A DNA stretch of 6,277 nt, taken from contig JBAUHN010000026.1 in the NCBI GenBank assembly GCA_049680295.1, forward strand, positions 1 through 6,277, written 5' to 3'. The first letter of the stretch is position 1, and the number at the start of each line of letters is the position of its first letter. The position numbers were made by a program, and so were the translations under genes. Shown one piece after another: positions 1-5,523 of this stretch. This stretch comes from JBAUHN01 sp049680295. Lineage in GTDB: Bacteria > Pseudomonadota > Alphaproteobacteria > Rhodobacterales > Rhodobacteraceae. The notes under the pieces are model-generated. The model saw only the letters and a list, made by a program, of their open reading frames with translations, had not been told where the DNA came from and searched no databases.

Positions 1-1
1 T

Positions 2-343
2 CTGCCTGGGCATATGATCGTGCTGCTGGCCGAGGCCAAGGTGCCTTATGACATTGTGATGGTGAGGGACGAGATCAACGACGACTTCCCTTCGACGGAT
101 GTGGTGATTGTCATCGGCTCCAATGACATCGTTAATCCCGCTGCGCAGGATGATCCGAATAGCCCCATCGCGGGTATGCCTGTTCTGGAATGCTGGAAGG
201 CAAAGCAGGTCTTTGTTTCCAAACGTGGACAAGGAACGGGGTATTCCGGTATCGAAAATCCGTTGTTTTTTAAAGAAAATACTCGCATGTTCTATGGCGA
301 TGCCAAGGCGTCCTTGGACAAGCTGCTCTCGGGGATGTCGTAA
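2..343 (+). CDS. pntB: NAD(P) transhydrogenase subunit beta, C-terminal part (5' end outside window)
   Basis: This is the last 113 residues of PntB, the inner-membrane subunit of the proton-translocating transhydrogenase, which uses the proton gradient to drive hydride transfer from NADH to NADP+. Only the cytoplasmic NADP(H)-binding domain III is visible; the membrane segments lie upstream of the window. The frame is open to the left edge and reads LPGHMIVLLAEAKVPYD, so the ATG at 14 is an internal Met, not a start. Family hallmarks are DEINDDF, the segment GSNDIVNPAAQDDP, SPIAGMPVLE, and the KR pair at 221-226 followed by GTGYSG, which in this family contacts the NADP 2'-phosphate. NPLFFKENTRMFYGDAKAS is the typical C-terminus, so the 3' end is intact. 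The stop is TAA, and its last base is the A of an ATG that opens the pckA frame. A partner pntA is expected upstream but cannot be seen. Confidence 0.95.
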   Translation: MPGHMIVLLAEAKVPYDIVMVRDEINDDFPSTDVVIVIGSNDIVNPAAQDDPNSPIAGMPVLECWKAKQVFVSKRGQGTGYSGIENPLFFKENTRMFYGDAKASLDKLLSGMS

Positions 344-423
344 TGGGTGTTGATTTAAAGCCTGACCGAATGGACGGTGATTGTGTTGGCCGAGAAACGG
401 CTATTCTCAGTCAAGAAATCCAG
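344..423 (+). other. Short pntB-pckA interval, possible N-terminal extension of PckA
   Basis: The pckA frame is open through this stretch from the ATG at 343-345, whose A is the last base of the pntB TAA. That arrangement could support coupled translation, and a purine-rich GGGGATG lies just upstream at 331-337. The 27 extra residues (MGVDLKPDRMDGDC...) do not resemble PckA N-termini, and a second in-frame ATG is at 370. Either the interval is a short leader with pckA starting at 424, or PckA carries a non-conserved extension. I see no convincing promoter or terminator here. Confidence 0.4.
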
Positions 424-1833
424 ATGTCAGTCACCGAAAGCGGCCCGGTAAATCCGAAGCAAAGCCTTGCTTGTCAGGGTATCATTGCGAAATCAGCCCG
501 TTACAACGCGTCTGAAGCAGCACTATTGGAAACTGCTCTAGCAAAAAACGAAGGAGTGTTGAGCCAATCTGGCGCGCTTGTAGTGACGACAGGCAAGTTT
601 ACCGGTCGGTCGCCAGAGGATAAGCACATCATTCTGGAGGAGAGCAGCCGCAATGACATTTGGTGGGATGGAAATCGGCAGATGTCACCAGAAGCCTTCG
701 AAGTTCTCAAGGCCGATATGTTGGGCCATCTTCAGCAACAAAGTGTCGAGGTTCAGGACCTCGTCTGCGGTTCCGTTGCTGAGCATGCCGTCAACATTCG
801 CCTGATCGCGGAATTTAGCTGGCACGCACTGTTCCTTCGCAACTTGATGCGCAAACCAAACGCAAACGACGTCGCATCCTATGTGCCCGACTATACAATC
901 ATTAACACGCCGGGCTTTCTCGCGGATCCTGATCGACATGGATGCAGATCGGAAACGGTCATAGCAGTCAGTTTCGACCAGAAGCTCGTGTTAATCGCGG
1001 GGACGGAATACTCAGGTGAGAACAAGAAATCTGCTTTCACAATCCTTAATCACCTTTACCCTGAAAAGGGCATCCTACCGATGCACTGCTCGGCAAACCA
1101 TGCCGTTGGAAACCCAAGTGACACAGCTGTCTTTTTTGGCTTGTCGGGCACCGGCAAAACAACGCTTTCAGCCGATACAGATCGCGAACTGATCGGCGAT
1201 GACGAACATGGTTGGTATGATGGCGGCGTTTTCAATTTTGAGGGCGGTTGCTATGCCAAGACCATTCGGCTGTCGCAAGCGTCAGAGCCTGACATCTGGA
1301 ATGCCGTCCACTCTTTCGGTACTGTTCTGGAGAATGTGAAGGTTGATGCGGATACGCGCCAACTTGATCTTGATGATGCGTCAATCACTGAAAACACCCG
1401 CGCGGCCTATTCCTTGGAGGCTCTGTCTGGTGCAAGTGTAAGCTCGATCGGAGGCATCCCCAAAAACGTGTTTTTGCTGACCTGCGACGCCTTCGGTGTG
1501 ACACCCCCGATCTGCAGGCTTTCCGCAGAAGAGGCCCGCGCGCTTTTTCTGCTGGGGTTCACATCAAAAGTATCAGGCACAGAAAGAGGTGTTACCTCGC
1601 CAGAGCCGACATTCTCGACCTGTTTCGGCGCGCCGTTTCTGACAAGGAAACCTGAAGTCTACAGCGATCTCTTCGCCGCACGGTTGTCCGAGAGCGGCGC
1701 CAACGTCTGGCTTATCAATACGGGCTGGACTGGTGGCGACTATCGCACTGGAACCCGAATGCCTATCGCGGTAACCCGCGCCTTGTTGCGCGCCGCGATC
1801 ACTGGGGGTTTCGATGACACCGGGTATCGATAG
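424..1833 (+). CDS. pckA: ATP-dependent phosphoenolpyruvate carboxykinase, interrupted by an in-frame TAG
   Basis: PckA converts oxaloacetate and ATP to phosphoenolpyruvate, ADP and CO2, the entry step of gluconeogenesis. Counting from Met at 424, visible motifs are GRSPEDK, GENKK with the metal-ligand Lys about 202, MHCSANH with His about 221, the P-loop GLSGTGKTT (Lys 245), IGDDEHGW (Asp 259/260), FNFEGGCYAK, the Arg of ENTR (326), FTSKVSGTERGV, FSTCFGAPF, NTGWTGG and the nucleotide-site Arg 445/Thr 451. All active-site motifs precede the stop. The frame is open from an ATG at 343 that overlaps the pntB stop, giving 496 residues. I prefer 424 because VNPKQSL matches the usual N-terminus and the total then fits the family, although its ribosome site is weak. 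From 424 the product is 469 residues, about 65 short of the usual 530-540, because of a TAG at 1831-1833. Homology resumes in the same frame afterwards. A product ending here would lack the C-terminal helices and may be unstable or inactive. Confidence 0.9.
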   Translation: MSVTESGPVNPKQSLACQGIIAKSARYNASEAALLETALAKNEGVLSQSGALVVTTGKFTGRSPEDKHIILEESSRNDIWWDGNRQMSPEAFEVLKADMLGHLQQQSVEVQDLVCGSVAEHAVNIRLIAEFSWHALFLRNLMRKPNANDVASYVPDYTIINTPGFLADPDRHGCRSETVIAVSFDQKLVLIAGTEYSGENKKSAFTILNHLYPEKGILPMHCSANHAVGNPSDTAVFFGLSGTGKTTLSADTDRELIGDDEHGWYDGGVFNFEGGCYAKTIRLSQASEPDIWNAVHSFGTVLENVKVDADTRQLDLDDASITENTRAAYSLEALSGASVSSIGGIPKNVFLLTCDAFGVTPPICRLSAEEARALFLLGFTSKVSGTERGVTSPEPTFSTCFGAPFLTRKPEVYSDLFAARLSESGANVWLINTGWTGGDYRTGTRMPIAVTRALLRAAITGGFDDTGYR

Positions 1834-2028
1834 GACGAAGTTTGGGGTTTGCAGGTACCGGAAGACGGACCGGTAGAAACGATCCCATTTCTTCATCCGA
1901 TCCAGACCTGGCAACATCAAGAAGCTTTCTGGTCGTCGGCCAAAGACCTGACAGATCAAATTGCGCCGAAACTAAGCCAATTGGGTATATCTGATAGTAT
2001 TGGAAATTCGCGCGCGCGGGCTAAATGA
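1834..2028 (+). pseudogene. pckA: In-frame 3' continuation of pckA beyond the TAG
   Basis: After the TAG at 1831-1833 the same frame stays open for 64 codons to a TGA at 2026-2028. Its translation starts DEVWGLQVPEDG and includes FLHPIQTWQHQ and AFWSSAKDLTDQIAPKL. This lines up with the PckA C-terminal pattern (FRxDxNFGFxVPV..., then LxPRxTWxDxxAYDxxAxxL). In the alignment YR-stop-DEVWGLQVP, the stop falls on a position often held by Lys or Thr. No ATG or GTG with a ribosome site lies in this frame after the stop, so re-initiation is unlikely. The piece is read as the original end of pckA, cut off by a nonsense change, or reached by readthrough, or separated by a base error. The homology is judged by eye from memory of the family. 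Confidence 0.8.
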
Positions 2029-2056
2029 ACAAAAGTCAAATCATGTCACTGTTAAG

Positions 2057-2061
2057 AGGAG
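2057..2061 (+). promoter_or_regulatory. Ribosome binding site that fixes the GTG start of the BLUF gene
   Basis: AGGAG lies six bases upstream of GTG at 2068. The nearest ATG upstream (2043) is in another frame, and translation from 2068 begins exactly at the first BLUF strand, so the GTG start is well supported. Confidence 0.75.
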
Positions 2062-2067
2062 AACGCC

Positions 2068-2502
2068 GTGAAATACATTGTGTATGTAAGCCAAGCAGCC
2101 AAGGCGTTTTCTACGGACGACTTGGCAGTCCTTCTGACCCATAGCCGCGAACGCAATGCGGCCGACAGCATCACCGGATTGCTTGTCTATCGCTACAATA
2201 CGGACTTCAAACGTGGCAATTTTCTGCAGGTTCTTGAGGGCACAGATGACGCGCTTAAGGATGTTTGGCGCAGGATCTCAGGCGATCCGAGACACCATAC
2301 GATTATCGTCCTCGATGAAGGCGAAAACGATAGGCGCATGTTCGCAGACTGGTCTATGGGCTTTCGCAATGTGGACGCGCGTGATCTTGCAAATTTCGCC
2401 GGTTTCTCTGAGTTGGGTAGCGATGAATTCTGGAAGGATGCAAAGAGGCAAGCCTTGCCTGACGCATTGTCAACACTACGCAGTTTCTATGATGGGGTAT
2501 GA
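2068..2502 (+). CDS. Short BLUF-domain blue-light sensor protein
   Basis: This 144-residue protein is essentially a lone BLUF domain, a flavin (FAD)-binding cytoplasmic blue-light sensor like BlrB or PixD, which are 140-150 residues. Expected photocycle residues are present: Tyr6 in the first strand (YIVYVSQ), Asn30 at the first helix, ITG at 35-37, Gln54 in FLQVLEG, and Trp95/Met97 in DWSMGF. DPRHHTIIVLDEG matches the fourth-strand region. Residues after about 100 form a short C-terminal cap with no output domain, so signalling would need a partner protein. Odd point: Tyr41 and Gly50 are separated by eight residues (RYNTDFKR) where relatives usually have about two, so the loop before the flavin-binding strand is longer. 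The start is GTG at 2068, set by AGGAG at 2057-2061. It begins 39 bases after the pckA TGA with no obvious terminator between, so co-transcription with pckA is possible. Confidence 0.92.
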   Translation: MKYIVYVSQAAKAFSTDDLAVLLTHSRERNAADSITGLLVYRYNTDFKRGNFLQVLEGTDDALKDVWRRISGDPRHHTIIVLDEGENDRRMFADWSMGFRNVDARDLANFAGFSELGSDEFWKDAKRQALPDALSTLRSFYDGV

Positions 2503-2576
2503 TGCCGGTCATAAAACATCCGCAGGAGCGGCAGCTGAGCGAAACTTGGATTTCGACGCGCCCGCCTGCTGCTTCT

Positions 2577-2744
2577 AACAGCCTTCGTGATGCCCGAAAG
2601 CTCATCGCCGCGTGGCGTACTGACTTCAATCACCACCGCCCACACACAAGCCTCGCTGGCCTGACACCAGTGGAATATGCTAATCGGTCTGCAGAGGACC
2701 AAAAGTGCGGAAAATCTAACCCTGGACGGGGGCACTTTGGGTAG
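2577..2744 (+). pseudogene. IS3-family transposase (OrfB) C-terminal remnant
   Basis: From about 2577 the + frame reads NSLRDARKLIAAW, then RTDFNHHRPHTSLAGLTPVEYANRS, ending at TAG 2742-2744. This is the C-terminal end of the rve integrase core of IS3-family transposases (pattern: AR..I..W...FN..RPH..L..LTP.E). Only about 40 recognisable residues remain. The D, D and E catalytic residues and all of OrfA are missing, and the open frame back to 2499 (IKHPQERQ...) is not transposase-like, so the break is near 2575. The remnant cannot transpose. It begins about 75 bases after the BLUF stop and marks the boundary between the pnt-pck-BLUF block and the hyu block, where a past insertion or deletion probably occurred. 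The exact IS is not identified. Confidence 0.8.
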
Positions 2745-2789
2745 CACAGCAAAACCTGAACAGAGCTAACCTAAATTAGCGGACTCAAT

Positions 2790-2802
2790 GGGGAGCAGGT
2801 CA
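2790..2802 (+). repeat. Possible right terminal inverted-repeat end of the IS3-family remnant
   Basis: GGGGAGCAGGTCA, read on the other strand, is TGACCTGCTCCCC. This is close to the TGACCTGCCCCC-type ends that I recall for the IS407 group of IS3 elements. It lies about 45 bases after the transposase stop, a plausible distance for an IS right end. No matching left end is visible in the window. The purine run also resembles a ribosome site for the ATG at 2802, so the reading is tentative. Confidence 0.35.
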
Positions 2803-2824
2803 TGACACAACAGGTAAGCGGAAT

Positions 2825-2874
2825 GGAATTGTTCGACCTATGAGAATATTTCTCGCAAATGTCGAACAAGTTCC
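2825..2874. repeat. Interrupted inverted repeat with nested hairpin
   Basis: The left arm GGAATTGTTCGAC (2825-2837) pairs with the right arm GTCGAACAAGTTCC (2861-2874). The first nine bases (TTGTTCGAC/GTCGAACAA) match perfectly and four more match after one bulged G. Between them, GAGAA (2842-2846) and TTCTC (2850-2854) form a second, inner stem with loop TAT. There is no following T-run, so it is not a standard terminator. It could be a transposon-related structure, a protein-binding site or an RNA fold; the role is unknown. Confidence 0.6.
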
Positions 2875-3196
2875 GCCAAACTTCCATAGTGATCAGTGTA
2901 TGGCCAAATTCATTTATGGCGCTTCGATGTCTATTGACGCCAGGAAGTTATGGTTGGATGCGGGATGCATCGCTGAGTAAGTCTTAACTGATTTTCATTA
3001 GTTGCGCGGCAAAGGGTTGGGTCGAACCGAATCCAGAAGAGCGCGGCTAGCACTGTTTGGGTATTAAAAGTCGTAGATAAGATACCAAAAGAACTTCCAT
3101 CGGACGCCCGACAATTTGCGATACAGGTCGATAATAATGTGATTTCCAGTCGGCCCGGAATAGTGTTCAGCTTCGTTACCAGTTTTGCAGAGAAGA

Positions 3197-3214
3197 CCCA
3201 TCTTTCCAGATGGG
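3197..3214. repeat. Perfect 7-bp hairpin
   Basis: CCCATCT (3197-3203) and AGATGGG (3208-3214) are exact reverse complements around the four-base loop TTCC. The bases after it (AAGCACACCCTTTT) contain only a weak T-run about nine bases away, so a terminator role on the + strand is doubtful. Its function is unknown. Confidence 0.45.
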
Positions 3215-3357
3215 AAGCACACCCTTTTCACTATTAGGTTGCGGGTTCCACGATGAGTCAAGAAAAGTAGCCAGTTCTCCAGCGATTCTAGGTGTGTCTG
3301 AAAATATTCAAACTTTTCTTTGTGTTACGAGACACTTTCTAAGTGATCTCAAGTGGG

Positions 3358-3386
3358 TTGACAACACTTTTTTAATTAACTAACTA
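3358..3386 (+). promoter_or_regulatory. Probable sigma-70 promoter of the hyuAB operon
   Basis: TTGACA at 3358-3363 is a perfect -35 consensus. At a 17-base spacing the -10 position falls on TAACTA (3381-3386), a poor match, as expected for a regulated promoter. The AT-rich spacer (ACTTTTTTAATTAAC) and the position about 30-60 bases before the hyuA start support it. Transcription would begin near 3393, giving a short leader. The -10 assignment is an inference. Confidence 0.55.
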
Positions 3387-3394
3387 GTCAGTAA
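3377..3394. promoter_or_regulatory. Palindromic operator, TetR-family type
   Basis: The core ACTAACTAGTCAGT (3379-3392) is a palindrome centred on ACTAGT (3383-3388) with one mismatched pair; the outermost T/A at 3377/3394 also match. Operators of the form ACTnACTAGTnAGT are common for TetR-family repressors. It overlaps the probable -10 box and precedes the ribosome site, the usual place for repression by blocking polymerase. No TetR gene is in the window, so the regulator should lie elsewhere, perhaps downstream. Confidence 0.5.
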
Positions 3395-3417
3395 GAAGAT
3401 ATGTCGGAGGATATTGA

Positions 3418-5514
3418 ATGCAGTACAGGCTCGGTATCGACATCGGCGGAACGTTTACGGACATCGTTTTGTATGATGACCAAGGCCGCACAGATATCTT
3501 CAAGATCGCATCAACCCCCGAGGAACCGGGAAAAGCGGTTGTTGATGGTGTCTTGGAGTTCCTCAAGCAACACAAAATCTCGCATTCCGACATCAAAGAA
3601 ATTGTGCACGGCACGACAGTAGGGTCGAACACGATCCTGCAGAAAGTAGGGGCCAAGACTGCGCTGGTTACCACCAAAGGATTTCGTGATGTGTTGGAAA
3701 TCGGGCGCATCCGAACTCCGGGCATGTTTGATCTCACATGGGAAAAACCAGTTCAGCTTGTGGCGCGCCGCCACCGGGTCGAAGTAGTTGAACGCATGTC
3801 TGCCACAGGCGAGGTTGTTACCCCGCTTGATAAAGTCGGGCTGCGCCAGGTTGTCGCCGAGGTCGCGGCAGAAGATTGCGAGGCCGTCGCAATCTGCTTT
3901 TTGAATTCCTACTCAAATCCTGCACACGAGATCGAAGCTCGCGCCATTATCGAGGAGGAATTTCCCGACCTATTGGTGACAGCGTCGTGTGAGGTGCTGC
4001 CGGAAATGAAGGAATATGAACGCACATCAACAACCGTTGTGAATGCCTATCTGCTGATGCAGATGAGGCAATATCTCACCTGGTTGGAGCAAAGCCTTAA
4101 GGAACATGGGTTTTCTGCACCGATGCTTGTCGTGAATTCGGCAGGAGGTGTTATGGGTGTTGATGCGGCCAAGGAGCGCCCGGTCTTTGTCGTGGGTTCC
4201 GGTCCGGCAGGCGGTGTCGCGGGAGCTGCGAAACTGGCAGCTGCTACATCACTGGATACGTTGGTGGCATTCGATATGGGTGGCACCACGGCGAAGGCGT
4301 CAATTGTCGAGAACAACCAACCGATGTTGATCAACGAGTATGAGTTTCGTGAAGGCATCTCGAGCCCCAGCAGATTCAACAAAGGTGGTGGGTACATGAT
4401 AAAAGTACCAGCCATTGATGTAGCTGAGGTGGGCGCAGGCGGGGGCTCTATCGCTTGGATTGATGCAGGTGGCATGTTGCAAGTCGGCCCGGTTTCAGCT
4501 GGGGCGATCCCGGGACCAGCGGCCTATGGTCTTGGCAATGAAAAACCGACCGTAACAGATGCGAATATTTACCTGGGCATGATCGGAGATGCAGGATTGG
4601 CCGGAGGCAGCCTGCCTATCGAGCGAAGCCTTTCTGAAAGAGCGATCCGCACATATGTCGCCGAACCGCTGAATATTTCGGTGGATGAGGCGGCCCTAGG
4701 TATCCGCCAACTGGCCAATGTGAACATGGCCCGCGCGATCCGGTCTGTCACTGTGGAACGCGGTCTAGACCCGCGCGAGATGGCAATGATGGCGTTTGGC
4801 GGTGGTGGTGCCCTGCATGCGGCGGATCTGGCTAAGATATTGGGAATTAAAAAAATTATTGTTCCGGCCATGTCCGGAGTTTTTTGCTCGGTTGGTATGT
4901 TGTCTTCCGATGTCGAGCACAAGCTGGTGCGGTCCACCCTTGGTCTTGCCGCTGACTGGAGCGGTGAGGCAATCGCAGACGTGATCGTCCAGCTTCGCGC
5001 CGACATGCTGGCCCGTTTGGCGATGGAGGGATTTGCGCCCGACCAAACCCGACTGACATTCGGTGCCGACCTGCGATACTTTGGTCAGTCCTCAGACCTG
5101 ACGGTCGATATCAGTGCGCAGACGATCATCGCCGAGGGTGGACAGGCTCTGCAACCTGTTTTCGACGATGCATATGAAACGATATATGGCTATCGCGACG
5201 AGGCCCCGGCCGAATTGGTGAACCTGCGTGTGACCGGTGCTGGCATTCGTGATAAAAAGCTGGATTTCACTGCATTGGAGTCAATCCGGTCTGCGGATAT
5301 TGCCGGTTTTGCCGGCCATCGGAGCGTTTGCTTCCAAAGCCCGGGAAACTGGCAGAACACAAAGATCCTGCACCGGGATGGGGTATTGGAATGCGACATT
5401 CAGGGCCCTGCGATCCTGGTCAGTTATGACAGCACCATCGCCGTGCCAGAGGGTGTGAGGGCAACCACCGATGGGTGCGGAAGTATTGTATTAGAAATTG
5501 AACATGCTGACTAG
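3418..5514 (+). CDS. hyuA: Hydantoinase/oxoprolinase family protein, HyuA-like (A/beta subunit)
   Basis: This 698-residue protein belongs to the HyuA family (N-methylhydantoinase A, 5-oxoprolinase N-terminal half, acetone/acetophenone carboxylase beta-type subunit). These ATP-using subunits phosphorylate a carbonyl substrate and work with a HyuB partner. The N-terminal domain opens with the actin-like phosphate loop GIDIGGTFTD (6-15), then HGTTVGSNTIL (64-74). The central domain has EYERTSTTVVNAYL (199-212), GSGPAGG (260-266), the second phosphate motif FDMGGTTAKAS (285-295), KVPAIDVAEVGAGGGS ending at 344, the PGPAAYG and PTVTDAN blocks, and FGGGGALHA (460-468). The remainder is the C-terminal accessory domain. 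Length and motifs indicate an intact gene. The ATG at 3418 follows GGAGG (3406-3410) by seven bases. The stop TAG overlaps the ribosome site of the next gene. The substrate cannot be assigned: hydantoins, lactams, oxoproline or ketones are all possible, and the gene symbol is a family label. Confidence 0.92.
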   Translation: MQYRLGIDIGGTFTDIVLYDDQGRTDIFKIASTPEEPGKAVVDGVLEFLKQHKISHSDIKEIVHGTTVGSNTILQKVGAKTALVTTKGFRDVLEIGRIRTPGMFDLTWEKPVQLVARRHRVEVVERMSATGEVVTPLDKVGLRQVVAEVAAEDCEAVAICFLNSYSNPAHEIEARAIIEEEFPDLLVTASCEVLPEMKEYERTSTTVVNAYLLMQMRQYLTWLEQSLKEHGFSAPMLVVNSAGGVMGVDAAKERPVFVVGSGPAGGVAGAAKLAAATSLDTLVAFDMGGTTAKASIVENNQPMLINEYEFREGISSPSRFNKGGGYMIKVPAIDVAEVGAGGGSIAWIDAGGMLQVGPVSAGAIPGPAAYGLGNEKPTVTDANIYLGMIGDAGLAGGSLPIERSLSERAIRTYVAEPLNISVDEAALGIRQLANVNMARAIRSVTVERGLDPREMAMMAFGGGGALHAADLAKILGIKKIIVPAMSGVFCSVGMLSSDVEHKLVRSTLGLAADWSGEAIADVIVQLRADMLARLAMEGFAPDQTRLTFGADLRYFGQSSDLTVDISAQTIIAEGGQALQPVFDDAYETIYGYRDEAPAELVNLRVTGAGIRDKKLDFTALESIRSADIAGFAGHRSVCFQSPGNWQNTKILHRDGVLECDIQGPAILVSYDSTIAVPEGVRATTDGCGSIVLEIEHAD

Positions 5515-5517
5515 GAG
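5513..5517 (+). promoter_or_regulatory. Ribosome binding site of hyuB overlapping the hyuA stop
   Basis: AGGAG includes the last two bases of the hyuA TAG. The ATG at 5518 touches it directly, too close for initiation, whereas ATG 5524 lies six bases downstream, so 5524 is the preferred hyuB start. The overlap implies translational coupling of the two subunits. Confidence 0.7.
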
Positions 5518-5523
5518 ATGGCC

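Larger units (their letters stand above)
2803..3357. other. Intergenic stretch without a recognised gene
   Basis: No recognisable protein or RNA gene was found here on either strand. It holds two tiny overlapping + frames (2802-2843, 13 codons; 2840-2980, 46 codons) and a 65-codon minus-strand frame (3064-3261), none of which resembles a known family. Structural items are the interrupted inverted repeat at 2825-2874, a hairpin at 3197-3214, and a small one at 3333-3345. The composition is more AT-rich than in the flanking genes, especially toward 3300-3400, which fits an old insertion scar followed by a promoter region. Confidence 0.6.

Noticed and set aside
1831..1833. TAG as a pyrrolysine or recoded sense codon
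   Set aside because: PckA is not a known pyrrolysine protein, no recoding signal is visible, and TAG serves as a real stop in hyuA.
1573..1959. 128-codon minus-strand open frame across the pckA 3' end
   Set aside because: It is antisense to the conserved pckA C-terminal region on both sides of the TAG, and its translation resembles no known family.
2156..2578. 140-codon + frame overlapping the BLUF gene
   Set aside because: It is a shifted reading of the BLUF coding sequence; all photocycle residues are in the 2068 frame.
3064..3261. 65-codon minus-strand open frame in the gene-free interval
   Set aside because: No recognisable family and no clear ribosome site; a length expected by chance in an AT-richer stretch.
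3330..3345. Small inverted repeat CACTT-TCT-AAGTG upstream of the hyuA promoter as an operator
   Set aside because: Only five pairs with a three-base loop; too weak to claim beside the much better palindrome at 3377-3394.
4047..4475. Long minus-strand open frames inside hyuA (also 4569-5006)
   Set aside because: They are antisense to well-conserved HyuA motifs, and such frames are common opposite GC-rich genes.
4847..4858. A-rich run in hyuA as a possible frameshift (slippage) site
   Set aside because: It encodes the ordinary IKKIIVP segment, the frame is intact on both sides, and no alternative product follows.
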